Source: JBBIQV01 sp964555285 (GTDB taxonomy: Bacteria; Nitrospirota; Nitrospiria; Nitrospirales; Nitrospiraceae). From it: 64,000 nucleotides of DNA. The notes beneath the pieces were generated by a model. That model worked only from the letters and a program-made list of their open reading frames with translations, was not told where the DNA came from and did not search any database. Of the stretch, positions 17,741-26,257 are shown in pieces. Numbering within the stretch: position 1 is the stretch's first letter; each line of letters opens with the position of its first letter. The DNA is taken from NCBI GenBank assembly GCA_964555285.1, contig CAZKRM010000005.1, forward strand, positions 62,001 through 126,000, in the 5' to 3' direction. A program made the position numbers and the translations under genes.

Positions 17741-18583
17741 TTATTTTTCCGCCCCGATCGGCGGCAGGTTGATCCCAAATCGCTCGAGCCCCATGATCAC
17801 CGTCAGCGCGGTCGGCGAATGTTGAACGATTTCTTTCTGTACTTCGATGCGGCGTAAATCGACGAACTCCGGCGCGGTCAGCCCCAGCGATTCCCGATAA
17901 GCCCGATCGGCGATCCCGCGTTGTTTCTCAGCCTTCTCTCGCGCTTCCTCCGCCTTCTGAAACTCCACCATCGTGATCTTGCGCTGCTCCTGGATAATGG
18001 TCTGGGTCGTCTGCTCGACGACACCCTTGGGGGGGAGGATGCTGCCGACCACGACCCGATTGAGCCGAACCGGGATGCCCTGCTTCTCGATCAGCTTGGT
18101 TTGGACTTCTTTTGCAATGGCATCCTGCAGCTTGGCTCTGGTCGTCGGATCGGTCGTCAGCTGGAACAGCGGGTACTTCTGCACTTCTTCGCGCACGAAC
18201 GTGCGGAACGCTTCTTTCGCGTTATTCACATACCAGTTCGGGCCATACTTGCTGATAAGCTCAGGCGAGCGCCCCTCCACGACATTGGCGATCAAGAAGG
18301 CGTCGAACGACACCGGCGCGTTTTCAGCCGAGATAATGTCGAAATGTTCCGAATACTGAATCGGACGCACATCCACATCGATTACCTGTGTCGTCACTGC
18401 CACGGTGACGCGTCCTGTCTTGACCGGGACCGGATCCACCCCTCCGTGCCCAAAGAAGAACGGTTTTTCGACCAGGACCCCTTCGTGCCCTGCATCCACT
18501 GCGACCAACGCGCACCCCGAGGACATCAGGAACAGAACAAGCGCGCCCAGCACACTACGGACCCCATTGGCTGAACGAATCAT
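17741..18583 (-). CDS. SPFH/Band 7 (prohibitin-like) lipoprotein
   Basis: The product has 280 residues. The N-terminal signal ends in a lipobox-like SSGC, so it is probably an anchored lipoprotein. The SPFH domain spans about 28-200 (GHEGVLVEKPFFFGHGG, VDVRPIQYSEHFDIIS, VRLNRVVVGSILPPKGVV), followed by a charged coiled coil (EQRKITMVEFQKAEEAREKA) as in prohibitins and HflK/C. These proteins form rings in membranes and often modulate proteases. No nfeD or ftsH partner is adjacent. Confidence 0.85.
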   Translation of the reverse strand: MIRSANGVRSVLGALVLFLMSSGCALVAVDAGHEGVLVEKPFFFGHGGVDPVPVKTGRVTVAVTTQVIDVDVRPIQYSEHFDIISAENAPVSFDAFLIANVVEGRSPELISKYGPNWYVNNAKEAFRTFVREEVQKYPLFQLTTDPTTRAKLQDAIAKEVQTKLIEKQGIPVRLNRVVVGSILPPKGVVEQTTQTIIQEQRKITMVEFQKAEEAREKAEKQRGIADRAYRESLGLTAPEFVDLRRIEVQKEIVQHSPTALTVIMGLERFGINLPPIGAEK

Positions 18584-18730
18584 GACCTCCTCCTCTCGTA
18601 TGAACGGTCCGCTCGGAGACCGCCCGGATCAGACGGCACCGACCCGGAGGCGTGAGGCCTCGGACCGACCTATCAATTACCTTACGAAGCGGAGATTCTG
18701 AAAGTCAAACAGGGGAAGGGACGGCAGGAA

Positions 18731-19117
18731 CTACTGGATACCCGCCTGGCGTTGGAGCCAACGCACGTAGGCGATAATGTCGGTCACGTCGCTGGGCGTC
18801 GCGGCCTCAATTTTCGGCATGTTGCCGAAATTCCAGTGGTGCGCCCGCACTCCGTTGGCCGCAGCCATCAGGAAGGTCTGATCGCTATGATGGTTTGGTT
18901 CGTAGATCTTATGCACGAGCGGCGGGCCATGATCGGTCCCGACGCCTCGCTCACCATGGCACACCGCACAGTTCGCCTTGAACTTCGTCTCGCCGGCCTG
19001 GAATTCCGCCGGGAGGGGGCCGGCCTCCGGCTTCGCCGAACCGGACTCGCATGCAGCCAGCACCAGAACCAGGACACCGACCGTCCACACCGCCGTTCTG
19101 GATATCATGGCTCGCAT
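18731..19117 (-). CDS. Monoheme c-type cytochrome lipoprotein
   Basis: The ATG at 19117 has a GGAG site six bases upstream and gives 128 residues; an in-frame GTG lies four codons earlier. The signal ends in LAAC, so the protein is probably lipid-anchored. Heme attaches at CAVCH and the sixth ligand is the Met in FGNMP. This is a class I cytochrome c of about 90 mature residues, a periplasmic electron carrier. The 55-residue membrane protein at 19139-19306 starts just upstream on the same strand. Confidence 0.92.
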   Translation of the reverse strand: MRAMISRTAVWTVGVLVLVLAACESGSAKPEAGPLPAEFQAGETKFKANCAVCHGERGVGTDHGPPLVHKIYEPNHHSDQTFLMAAANGVRAHHWNFGNMPKIEAATPSDVTDIIAYVRWLQRQAGIQ

Positions 19118-19138
19118 GCGCCACTCCACGTGGAAGGG

Positions 19139-19306
19139 TTATGAGCGACGCCCGGGGGGCTGCGTGCCGCCCGATGCTTGGCCGAACTGCTCGCGTAACA
19201 TCTGCGTCGTTCGCTTCATCGTCATACGCCGATACACACGGACCGCCACCGGCACGACTACCACCAAGGCTATCGTGAGGTACATAAAAAATTCTTCGGG
19301 CGACAT
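19139..19306 (-). CDS. Small membrane protein next to cytochrome c
   Basis: The ATG at 19306 opens a frame of 55 residues ending at TAA 19139-19141. It starts MSPEEFFMYL, has one strongly hydrophobic helix at about residues 8-24 (TIALVVVVPVAV), a basic stop-transfer patch (RVYRRMTMKR) and a Gly/Pro-rich tail. Its stop lies 21 bases before the cytochrome c start, so the pair is probably co-transcribed and the small protein may be a membrane partner. The ribosome site is weak. Its membrane architecture and tight spacing support a real gene. Confidence 0.6.
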   Translation of the reverse strand: MSPEEFFMYLTIALVVVVPVAVRVYRRMTMKRTTQMLREQFGQASGGTQPPGRRS

Positions 19307-19321
19307 GCGAAGCTCACTTTC

Positions 19322-19356
19322 CGTTACACATCACGCATCACACTTCACGCTTCACT
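19322..19356. repeat. Heptamer array, five in-phase 7-bp units
   Basis: Five consecutive 7-base units (CGTTACA, CATCACG, CATCACA, CTTCACG, CTTCACT) lie between the queC stop (19362) and the small membrane gene. They belong to the heptamer family seen at five other spacers in this window. Confidence 0.75.
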
Positions 19357-19361
19357 TTTTG

Positions 19362-20045
19362 TCAGGGTATCGCATATCGAATCGGATCTACAACACCCGC
19401 CTCCTGAAATCCTTTGCGCCGGATCAGACAACTGTCGCAACGCCCACAGGCCAGATCACCATGAACCGGGTCGTAACAACTATGCGTCAGGTGAAGAGGG
19501 GCGTGAAGCGCGAGTCCGGCCTTGACGATATCCGCTTTGGACAGCCTCAACAACGGCGCCCGCACTTCGATCCTGCAACCGGTCGAGCCGGCCCGCGTGC
19601 CGATCCGCGCCATCGTTTCGAAGGCCTCGATGAATTCCGGACGGCAATCGGGGTAGCCGGAGTAGTCCAGCACGTTCGCGCCGAAGTAAATGGCCCTGGC
19701 GTCGAGCACCTCGGCATAGGCCAGCGCCAGCGAGAGAAAAATGGCGTTGCGAGCCGGCACGTATGTGACTGGAATCCCCGTGTCCCGCTCGGCGTCGCTG
19801 CGCCCCTTCGGGACCGCGAGGTCGCCGGTGAGTGCGGAGCCGCCGATCGCTCGTAAATCCAACGACAAGACCAGATGATGGGTCACACCCATGGCGCGCC
19901 CCACCGCGCGTGCCCGCTCCACCTCGATCACGTGGCGCTGCCCGTATGCAATCGTCAGGAAATTCAGCTCGCAGCCGTCGCGCCTGGCATACGCGGCCGT
20001 CACGGTCGAATCCAGTCCACCGCTTGCAAGTACCACCGCTTTCAT
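19362..20045 (-). CDS. queC: 7-cyano-7-deazaguanine synthase
   Basis: The 227-residue enzyme converts 7-carboxy-7-deazaguanine to preQ0 with ATP and ammonia in queuosine synthesis. The PP-loop ATP motif LASGGLDSTV is at residues 6-15. The zinc site near the C-terminus is C(Y)DPVHGDLACGRCDSC. YVPARNAIF is the conserved substrate region. Length matches the family. No other que gene is in the window. Confidence 0.97.
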   Translation of the reverse strand: MKAVVLASGGLDSTVTAAYARRDGCELNFLTIAYGQRHVIEVERARAVGRAMGVTHHLVLSLDLRAIGGSALTGDLAVPKGRSDAERDTGIPVTYVPARNAIFLSLALAYAEVLDARAIYFGANVLDYSGYPDCRPEFIEAFETMARIGTRAGSTGCRIEVRAPLLRLSKADIVKAGLALHAPLHLTHSCYDPVHGDLACGRCDSCLIRRKGFQEAGVVDPIRYAIP

Positions 20046-20114
20046 ACACGCACGAAGTTCTCTGATTGTAGAACGGAACAGGAAGGAAGCACCGCGCTGG
20101 GGAGGGGATCGCGT

Positions 20115-20672
20115 CTAGTCGCGATCTTCTTCTTTCTCGATCTTTTCCAGCAGTTCTTGTTGCGACTGACATTCGACGCACAATTTAGCAAAGGGAACCG
20201 CTTCAAGCCGCTTCTCGCTGATTTCAATCCCGCACTCCGCGCAGATGCCGTAGGTGCCTTCCGTCAACCTGGTCAGCGCCTCATCGATGAGTTGCCGGCG
20301 GCGATTGCGCATCTCCATCAAGGAAATCCCCAGCTCGCGATCGAGATCCATCAAGGCCTGATCCCCGACGTCCCGCGCGGACTCCAACCGACGCTGCTGG
20401 TCTTCGGTCAAGGACTGTCCCAGGCTCCCCTCGATCTCTTTCATGATCTCCTGGCGCTTCCGCATCAGCATCTGATGCAACACCTCGCGGCGCTGGTCCC
20501 TGGCTTCCCGGGCTTTCGCCGATTCCTTGGGCTTCACGACTTCGAGGGCATGCACCGCGTGAGCCGGCTTCTCCACGACAGGAGCGGCCTTGATCCGGCC
20601 TTTCGGCGCAGTCCGCGGCTTGGGCTTACTCTGCGAAGCGGTTTTTTTCTTTGCGTGCACTTTGTTCACCAT
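20115..20672 (-). CDS. DksA/TraR-family zinc-finger protein
   Basis: The ATG at 20672 gives 185 residues (an in-frame GTG lies two codons earlier). The first 60 residues are a Lys/Pro/Ala-rich basic extension unusual for DksA. A coiled coil follows (about 60-145), then the C4 zinc finger CAEC...CVEC with the family signature GTYGICAECGIEISEKRLEAVP. DksA-family proteins bind the RNA polymerase secondary channel and tune ppGpp-dependent transcription. The acidic coiled-coil tip residues typical of true DksA are not obvious, so TraR/YocK-like function is possible. Confidence 0.88.
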   Translation of the reverse strand: MVNKVHAKKKTASQSKPKPRTAPKGRIKAAPVVEKPAHAVHALEVVKPKESAKAREARDQRREVLHQMLMRKRQEIMKEIEGSLGQSLTEDQQRRLESARDVGDQALMDLDRELGISLMEMRNRRRQLIDEALTRLTEGTYGICAECGIEISEKRLEAVPFAKLCVECQSQQELLEKIEKEEDRD

Positions 20673-20776
20673 GCTCACTCACGTTCACGAGAAGCATCGA
20701 GGCCGGAAAAAAGTTCGGCATTCATAGCACGGTGGGTTCGGTTTGACAAGCCCCGATAGGAAGAAACCGGAGCGGA

Positions 20777-21292
20777 TCAAGGATACAGAATGGTGGAATG
20801 GACGTCGTACCCGGCGAGCTTGTGTCGTCCGTTGAGACTTTTGAGCTCGACCAAGAAGTCCAGCCCAGCGAGTTCTCCCCCTAACTGGCGAACCAACTGC
20901 ACAGTGGCCGCGGCCGTCCCGCCGGTTGCGAGCAGGTCATCGACGATGAGGACCCGTTCGCCGGTCCCAATCGCATCCCGATGAATGGCCAGGGAGCTGG
21001 ACCCATATTCCAGGTTGTATTTCACTTCGAAACAATCTGCCGGGAGCTTGCCTGGTTTCCGCACCGGCACAAACCCGGCCCCGAGTCGGATCGCCAACGT
21101 ACCGCCGAGAATGAACCCGCGCGATTCGATGCCGACGACCTTCGCAATTCCCCGATTGCAGTATCTGGCGGTAAGCTCTTCGGTGACCTGCCGGAGCGCC
21201 TTCGCATCTTTCAGCAGCGTGGTGATATCGTAGAAGAGGATGCCGGCTTTGGGGAAATCCGGGACTTCCCGAATAAGGGCTTTGTAGTCCAT
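20777..21292 (-). CDS. apt: Adenine phosphoribosyltransferase
   Basis: The 171-residue enzyme makes AMP from adenine and PRPP (purine salvage). The PRPP-binding motif is VLIVDDLLATGGTAAA, and the N-terminal FPKAGILFYDITTLLKD and GIESRGFILGG segments are diagnostic. Length matches the family. It lies 15 bases downstream of the sigma factor gene on the same strand. Confidence 0.97.
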   Translation of the reverse strand: MDYKALIREVPDFPKAGILFYDITTLLKDAKALRQVTEELTARYCNRGIAKVVGIESRGFILGGTLAIRLGAGFVPVRKPGKLPADCFEVKYNLEYGSSSLAIHRDAIGTGERVLIVDDLLATGGTAAATVQLVRQLGGELAGLDFLVELKSLNGRHKLAGYDVHSTILYP

Positions 21293-21307
21293 GGGGCGGG
21301 TACTGTA

Positions 21308-22282
21308 CTACAAAAGGTCGGCCCGCTTCATCGTCTTTTTTTCGATGGTCCCCCGAAGCTTGACCAGCGCCGCCGTTTCAATTTGCCGGACCCGCTCCCG
21401 GGTGAGGCCCAACTCGCGGCCGATTTCCTCCAACGTCTTCGCCTCGTCCCCATCCAGCCCGAACCGCGAGATGATCACAATCCGTTCTTTCTCCGGCAAG
21501 GCGGAGACCCACTCCATCATTGCCCGGCGACGCATCACTCCTTCAGCCGCTTCTGCCGGTGAGATGCAGGCAGGATCTTCGATCACATCCCGCAGAAAGG
21601 TGTCCGACCTGTCGTTCATAGGGCTGTCGAGCGAACAGGTCGTCCGGACCAGCTGCTTGAGGTCGAGAACCTCTTCTTCCGTCGTCTTCATCCGTTGAGC
21701 GATTTCCTGCGCAGCCGGCTCTCGCCCGAGTTCGCGCACCAACTGTTCGACTTTACCGAGATAACGGTTGAGCCGTTCGACCACGTGCACGGGAAGTCGA
21801 ACGAGCTTGCCTTGATTGATGATCGCCCGCTCGATGTATTGCCGGATCCACCAGGACGCATAGGTACTGAAGCGGAATCCCCGCTTGTAGTTGAACTTCT
21901 CGACCGCTTTGATCAGGCCCAGATTCCCTTCCTCCACGATGTCGGAAAAGGGGAATCCCCGGTTCATGTAACGCTTGCCGATGCTGATCACGAGGCGGAG
22001 ATTGGACTCGATCATCTGCGCGCGCGCCTGTTCGTCACCGGCCATGACACGCTTGCCGAGTTGCTGCTCCTGTTTGAAGGTCAAGAGCGATGAACTCCGA
22101 ACCTCCCGCAGATAGGTCTTCAGGGTGTCCAGGCCATCCGAGCGGTCCTCGCTCTTGGCGCGGCCGCGAGGCCCTGTACCCTGCGAGCCGGAAGACACGG
22201 CGACGTCCTCGTCCTCCTCGACGACCTCGGTGTCCCGTCCGTCGAGAGAGTCGGTCAACTCCTCATCCTCGTGTCCCAGCAT
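21308..22282 (-). CDS. RNA polymerase sigma factor, group 1/2 (RpoD/RpoS-like)
   Basis: The ATG at 22282 has a GAGGAG ribosome site and yields 324 residues; a frame running to 22357 is rejected. An acidic N-terminus (1-60) precedes region 1.2 (LKTYLREVRSSSLLTFKQEQQLGKRV in part), region 2 (FSTYASWWIRQYIERAI), region 3 and region 4 with its helix-turn-helix (TLEEIGRELGLTRERVRQIE). At 324 residues and without the long region 1.1/non-conserved domain of RpoD, it is closest to RpoS-type group 2 factors. The ortholog cannot be fixed from sequence reading alone. Confidence 0.9.
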   Translation of the reverse strand: MLGHEDEELTDSLDGRDTEVVEEDEDVAVSSGSQGTGPRGRAKSEDRSDGLDTLKTYLREVRSSSLLTFKQEQQLGKRVMAGDEQARAQMIESNLRLVISIGKRYMNRGFPFSDIVEEGNLGLIKAVEKFNYKRGFRFSTYASWWIRQYIERAIINQGKLVRLPVHVVERLNRYLGKVEQLVRELGREPAAQEIAQRMKTTEEEVLDLKQLVRTTCSLDSPMNDRSDTFLRDVIEDPACISPAEAAEGVMRRRAMMEWVSALPEKERIVIISRFGLDGDEAKTLEEIGRELGLTRERVRQIETAALVKLRGTIEKKTMKRADLL

Positions 22283-22308
22283 GCACTCCTCTTGCGGCCG
22301 CGTTCCGT

Positions 22309-22605
22309 TTAGTACCACACGTGGAAATCGCAGTACGTGCCGGATGCCTCGCTCCACCGCACGTCGACCCGCGCCACCTGCGCCCGCGACGGTCCGATGT
22401 TCAACTCACCGATCAAGGTCTCGATGACCGACCGGCGGCCTTCCACTTCGATCTCGACCCGTCCATCGTCCAAGTTCCGCACTCCCCCGCTCAGTCGTTT
22501 ACGAACCGCCGCCTGCACAGTGAAGGCGCGATAGCCGACGCCTTGGACCAGCCCACTCGCCACAATCGTCGCGCGAACCGGACGTTCGTCAGGTGCGTCG
22601 TCCAT
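22309..22605 (-). CDS. acyP: Acylphosphatase
   Basis: This 98-residue enzyme hydrolyses acyl phosphates. The signature VQGVGYRAF carries the phosphate-binding Arg, and GGVRNLDDGRVEIEVEG carries the catalytic Asn. Length and order match the family. It lies 26 bases upstream of the sigma factor start on the same strand. Confidence 0.95.
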   Translation of the reverse strand: MDDAPDERPVRATIVASGLVQGVGYRAFTVQAAVRKRLSGGVRNLDDGRVEIEVEGRRSVIETLIGELNIGPSRAQVARVDVRWSEASGTYCDFHVWY

Positions 22606-22814
22606 GTTTCACGGTCCAACGGCAGCCGCAGCGAAGCGGCAGCACGGTCTGCCTCGCACGAATTGGATGTTCTCACACATGATCCGATGCGTCACGCGAT
22701 TTGAGAATATATGCCCGTTGGTTTTGCGTTTTTGCACGTGCGTGTGCGGTGAGGTCTCAAAGAGAAGTGGGAACGGAGGCAGCGAATTCGAGAAACAACA
22801 CTGGAGGGGTGTAT

Positions 22815-22950
<136 letters not shown>

Positions 22951-22986
22951 ACTCTGTATGTGGAGAATGACGGTAGGGCCAGTGTC

Positions 22987-24090
22987 TTACAAGACGGGGG
23001 TGAAACGCAACCCGTGTGCGTCAGCTACCCCTTTACAGGTCACCTTCCCATCGAGCAGATTCACACCCCTGGCCAAACCGGGGTCCGATTGGATCGCCCG
23101 CTCGACTCCCTCGGTGGCCAGGCGGACTATAAAGGGGAGTGTCGCGTTGGTCAAGGCCAAAGTCGAGGTGCGCGGCACGATTCCGGGCATGTTGGCCACG
23201 CAATAATGCACCACACCATCCACGACGTAGGTCGGGTCCGAGTGCGTGGTGGGACGCGTCGTTTCGAAGCAGCCTCCCTGATCGACGGACACGTCGACGA
23301 CGACCGCTCCCGGTTTCATGCGCGATAGCACCGCCCGAGGAACGAGCTTCGGCGCCCGCGCTCCCGGCACCAATACGGCCCCGATCACCAGATCGGCCTC
23401 CACCACCGCGTCCTCGACGGCCTGCGAGGACGCCGCGCGGGTCACAATCCTTCCACCATACAGATCGTCGAGATGCCGGAGACGCTCAACGTCAAGATTG
23501 ATGACCGTCACCTGAGCCCCCATACCCACCGCAATTCTGGTCGCAGAGCTTCCCACCACGCCGGCCCCCAGGATGACGACCTTGGCCGGCTCCACGCCGG
23601 GCACCCCGGCGAGCAGCACGCCTCGCCCTCCCTGCGTGCGCTCCAAGTAATGCGCTCCGATCTGGACCGACATGCGTCCCGCGATCTCGCTCATAGGCTT
23701 GAGCATCGGGAGGCTCCCGTCCTTGGCTTCCGTCGTTTCATAGGCAATCGCCGTCACGCGACTCTCGTTCAGGACTTTCGTCAGTTCAGGCAGAGAGGCC
23801 AGATGGAGATAGGTAAAGAGTATCTGGCCGGAACGGAACAGCCGGCATTCTGAGAGCTGCGGCTCTTTCACCTTGACGATCAGCCCGGCCTTCTGAAACA
23901 CTTCATCTTTGGACTTCGCGATCTCCGCACCGGCTTTCCGATAGTCGTCATCGGCAAACCCGCTGCCGACCCCCGCAGACGGCTCCACCACAACCGTATG
24001 GCCTGCCAGGCGAAGCGTCTGGGCGCCGTCCGGCGTCAGACTGATTCGGTATTCATGATCTTTGATCTCTTTAGGAACGCCGATGATCAT
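22987..24090 (-). CDS. ald: Alanine dehydrogenase
   Basis: The 367-residue enzyme interconverts L-alanine with pyruvate and ammonia using NAD. The N-terminal signature MIIGVPKEIKDHEYRISLTP, the conserved KVKEPQ (substrate-binding Lys), the NAD-binding VVILGAGVVGSSATRIAVGMGA and the YVVDGVVHYCVANMPG motif are all intact. Length is typical (about 370). It diverges from the zinc-ribbon gene at 24274. Confidence 0.97.
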   Translation of the reverse strand: MIIGVPKEIKDHEYRISLTPDGAQTLRLAGHTVVVEPSAGVGSGFADDDYRKAGAEIAKSKDEVFQKAGLIVKVKEPQLSECRLFRSGQILFTYLHLASLPELTKVLNESRVTAIAYETTEAKDGSLPMLKPMSEIAGRMSVQIGAHYLERTQGGRGVLLAGVPGVEPAKVVILGAGVVGSSATRIAVGMGAQVTVINLDVERLRHLDDLYGGRIVTRAASSQAVEDAVVEADLVIGAVLVPGARAPKLVPRAVLSRMKPGAVVVDVSVDQGGCFETTRPTTHSDPTYVVDGVVHYCVANMPGIVPRTSTLALTNATLPFIVRLATEGVERAIQSDPGLARGVNLLDGKVTCKGVADAHGLRFTPVL

Positions 24091-24273
24091 GTCTCCCCCT
24101 CCCCACCTTTCAACGGCCTCGACATGTACGGAGATACTTCATACATTATCATATGCACATCGGCCGGGAGAGTTCTCTCTTCTATGTATGCGCGATGCCG
24201 GTGGACACCCTCTCGAACGCTAGTGTAAGATGCCTCTTCGCTTTCGGCTAGAGGCTGCCGGAGGAAAGACCGG

Positions 24274-24657
24274 ATGGACAATGCTGCTGGAGTCTGTCAC
24301 GCCTGCGGGGCAACGGGCAAGGCATTGATGAAATTGTCATTGGGGAAGGACTTTTTCGGGCGGGCATACGATCGTCTCTCGCCGTCATCCGATCAGAGTC
24401 CGAAGTGGTATTGTGAGTCCTGTTCGCTCCTGAAAAATCTCCAGCGGGACTTCAGGGATATCAAAGCGGAGCATGAGAAACTGGACATGGGGCAGGCTTC
24501 AAACCTCTCCGCGGCTGAAGATCGCCAGCGCGCACAGTTGCGCCTGCGGGAAATCGCAACGATCCTCGACGGCATGCAGGCTCCCTCTCCTCTGCTCGAC
24601 GCAGCGGATGTCAAAAATCTGATACACCGCTTCCAGGCGACGACCCTGCGCGCCTGA
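24274..24657 (+). CDS. Zinc-ribbon-like protein, function unknown
   Basis: The product has 127 residues. Two Cys pairs, CHAC near residues 8-11 and CESC near 47-50, could bind one zinc ion. The rest is helical and charged. It begins an apparent operon with a 2Fe-2S ferredoxin-like protein (15 bases downstream) and a 4Fe-4S protein. It could be an assembly or regulatory partner of these, but this rests only on position. Confidence 0.7.
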   Translation: MDNAAGVCHACGATGKALMKLSLGKDFFGRAYDRLSPSSDQSPKWYCESCSLLKNLQRDFRDIKAEHEKLDMGQASNLSAAEDRQRAQLRLREIATILDGMQAPSPLLDAADVKNLIHRFQATTLRA

Positions 24658-24672
24658 CCGGATCAAGGTGAC

Positions 24673-25041
24673 ATGGTGCCTCCGTTCCAGCGGCACATCT
24701 TCGTCTGCATCAATCAACGGCCCAAAGATGATCCGCGCGGCTGCTGCGCCGACCGGGGATCGGAACGGCTCCACGCCCATTTCAAGAGCGAAACGAAACG
24801 GCTCAATCTGAAGGGGCTCGTGCGCGCGAACAAGGCGGGCTGTCTCGACCACTGTTCGATGGGCCCGAGCGTCGTCATCTACCCGGAAGGAGTCTGGTAT
24901 TGGGTCGGAACCGAAGCCGATGTGACCGAGATTATGGAGCAGCACGTCCTCAAGGGCGAGATCGTCACCCGGCTGCTCATGCCGGACCATCCGGTGCCCG
25001 CCAAGCTTGAACCGCTTGAAAATGTGAAGCGCACCTCATAA
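24673..25041 (+). CDS. Thioredoxin-fold [2Fe-2S] ferredoxin
   Basis: The product has 122 residues. The Cys pattern HIFVCINQRP...GCC...GCLDHCSMGP matches the thioredoxin-like 2Fe-2S ferredoxin family (as in the NuoE C-terminal domain), with YPEGVWYWVG as the conserved strand. Function is electron transfer of unknown partner. It is followed by a 4Fe-4S protein at 25142. The last codons overlap the start of a heptamer repeat array. Confidence 0.9.
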   Translation: MVPPFQRHIFVCINQRPKDDPRGCCADRGSERLHAHFKSETKRLNLKGLVRANKAGCLDHCSMGPSVVIYPEGVWYWVGTEADVTEIMEQHVLKGEIVTRLLMPDHPVPAKLEPLENVKRTS

Positions 25042-25084
25042 AGCGTATCTCGTCACAGAAATTCTGATGCTTCACGCTTCACAA
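25024..25084. repeat. Heptamer array overlapping the ferredoxin 3' end
   Basis: Units in 7-base register include GTGAAGC (25024-25030, inside the last codons of the ferredoxin gene), GCGTATC, TCGTCAC, CTGATGC, TTCACGC and TTCACAA. GTGAAGC and GCTTCAC are inverted copies, so the array is partly self-complementary. Confidence 0.65.
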
Positions 25085-25141
25085 ACGACGGCAGATTCCA
25101 GAATTGCATGACCGGGTGAAGGCGCTCGTCAAGGAGTGGAA

Positions 25142-25444
25142 GTGAGCAGCATCCCGAAAAAGAACATGTTCGAGATCTTCTCGCAAGGTCTCTTCGAAGG
25201 AGTCAAACCCATGATGCTCGTCCGAGACCATCTCGTCCGCCATCCGGACCGCTGCACCCACCAAGCCATCTGCGTGCCCATCTGCCCAACAGGAGCCTGG
25301 CTCTCGACGCCGCCCTACAAATTCGATGCGTCCCGCTGCCTGGAGAGTTGTCGCCTCTGCCTCGACGCCTGCCCGTCGCAAGCGATCTATGGGGTCTTCA
25401 AGAAGGGGGAGAAGTTGCTGGAGCCGCAGAAGAAGTCGGGGTAG
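25142..25444 (+). CDS. 4Fe-4S ferredoxin-like protein with one incomplete cluster motif
   Basis: The GTG at 25142 has GGAG five bases upstream and gives 100 residues (a GTG at 25136 would add two). Two ferredoxin-type motifs are present: the second, CLESCRLCLDACP, has four Cys for a 4Fe-4S cluster. The first, CTHQAICVPICP, has only three, with Gln where the second Cys would be, so it may hold a 3Fe-4S cluster or none. It follows the 2Fe-2S gene by 100 bases. Confidence 0.82.
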   Translation: MSSIPKKNMFEIFSQGLFEGVKPMMLVRDHLVRHPDRCTHQAICVPICPTGAWLSTPPYKFDASRCLESCRLCLDACPSQAIYGVFKKGEKLLEPQKKSG

Positions 25445-25490
25445 CCTGGTTGATCTCCTGTGCTCGCAGAGCCCCCACGATAAAAGGAGT

Positions 25491-25586
25491 GGAATGACAC
25501 CCGTGCTGATCCCTTGCTTCCGGAACGCGCACGATCAGAATGTGCTCGTTCGACGGCCGCAGTGGGACCAACACGGGTGTCATTCC
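25491..25586. repeat. 96-bp imperfect palindrome (MITE- or REP-like)
   Basis: GGAATGACACCCGTG (25491-25505) and its exact reverse complement (25572-25586) are the ends; the arms continue to 23 bases with two mismatches, and an inner pair GAACGCGCAC/GTGCTCGTTC extends the fold. The whole would form one long hairpin. No coding capacity and no clear target-site duplication. It sits at the left edge of the accessory island. Confidence 0.6.
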
Positions 25587-25687
25587 CAAAGAGGAAAAGT
25601 AAGCGAGCTTGGAAGGTCAATTAGATAGATGACGGTCGCTCGATGCGCGCAGTTGGGGACCAACCAGGCCACCCCTTGAGAGATAAT

Positions 25688-25984
25688 ATGAAACATCCGA
25701 TTTATCAGGTTCGAGCCGTTGAGGTAGTCGGACCCTACACCCTGCGCATCCGATTCACCGATAACGCGGAACAGGTCATTAATTTCAGGCCAGTCCTCGC
25801 TGGGGAACTATATGGCCCGCTCCTCGACCCACACATGTTCAATCGGGTTTCAATCGACCCAGAAGTACAGACGCTCGTGTGGCCAAATGGAGCGGACTTT
25901 GATCCCGCCACATTGCACGATTGGCCCATCTACAAAGACGCCTTCGCCGCCCGCGCCAGAAAGTGGGAGCGCGTTTCTGCGTAG
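25688..25984 (+). CDS. DUF2442-domain protein
   Basis: The ATG at 25688 gives 98 residues; a longer frame to 25643 lacks a ribosome site. The sequence follows DUF2442: a beta strand region (YTLRIRFTDN), NFRPVL, then FNRVSIDPEVQTLVWPNGADFDPATL. Such proteins usually pair with DUF4160 as possible toxin-antitoxin modules. No DUF4160 gene is found here, so this is an orphan half. Confidence 0.85.
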   Translation: MKHPIYQVRAVEVVGPYTLRIRFTDNAEQVINFRPVLAGELYGPLLDPHMFNRVSIDPEVQTLVWPNGADFDPATLHDWPIYKDAFAARARKWERVSA

Positions 25985-26042
25985 TTGGCTACCTCTCACT
26001 CATTGAGCAACTCAAGTCTTTTTCATCACTTCAGCAGCTGAC

Positions 26043-26187
26043 TCACACGGTCTGCTTTCTCAAGCGCCCCCGGTAGGCAGGCCGACGTAGCCGCAGGCGA
26101 AGCTGCCGGTTGTGAGCAGCATCATCGACAGACTGTCTTGCGAGGAATCTCGGTTTTGAGGCCAGGATTCAGCAGGTCCGGTATAGA
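26043..26187 (-). pseudogene. Decayed copy of the squalene/phytoene synthase 3' end
   Basis: On the minus strand this stretch encodes, with frameshifts and stops, IPDLLNPGLKTEIPR and then MMLLTTGSFACGYVG. These match SPDLLNPAVKVKIPR and IMALTTFTGACGYVG at the C-terminus of the intact synthase at 29607-30650. Nucleotide similarity ends at the stop codon (TCA at 26043-26045 and 29607-29609). One frameshift lies near 26132 and an in-frame stop follows. It is a non-functional fragment in the same orientation as the intact gene, about 3.5 kb away. Confidence 0.8.
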
Positions 26188-26257
26188 TGATGCGCAACCC
26201 ACCGCGCTTGCCGCTTCCCGGCAGTGCCCACCGGAGCTTGCGAATGCCCCCTTTCCT

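Noticed and set aside
25445..25687. DUF4160 partner for the DUF2442 gene
   Set aside because: The upstream sequence is the long palindrome and short non-coding stretches; no HxxHVH-type DUF4160 motif is present on either strand.
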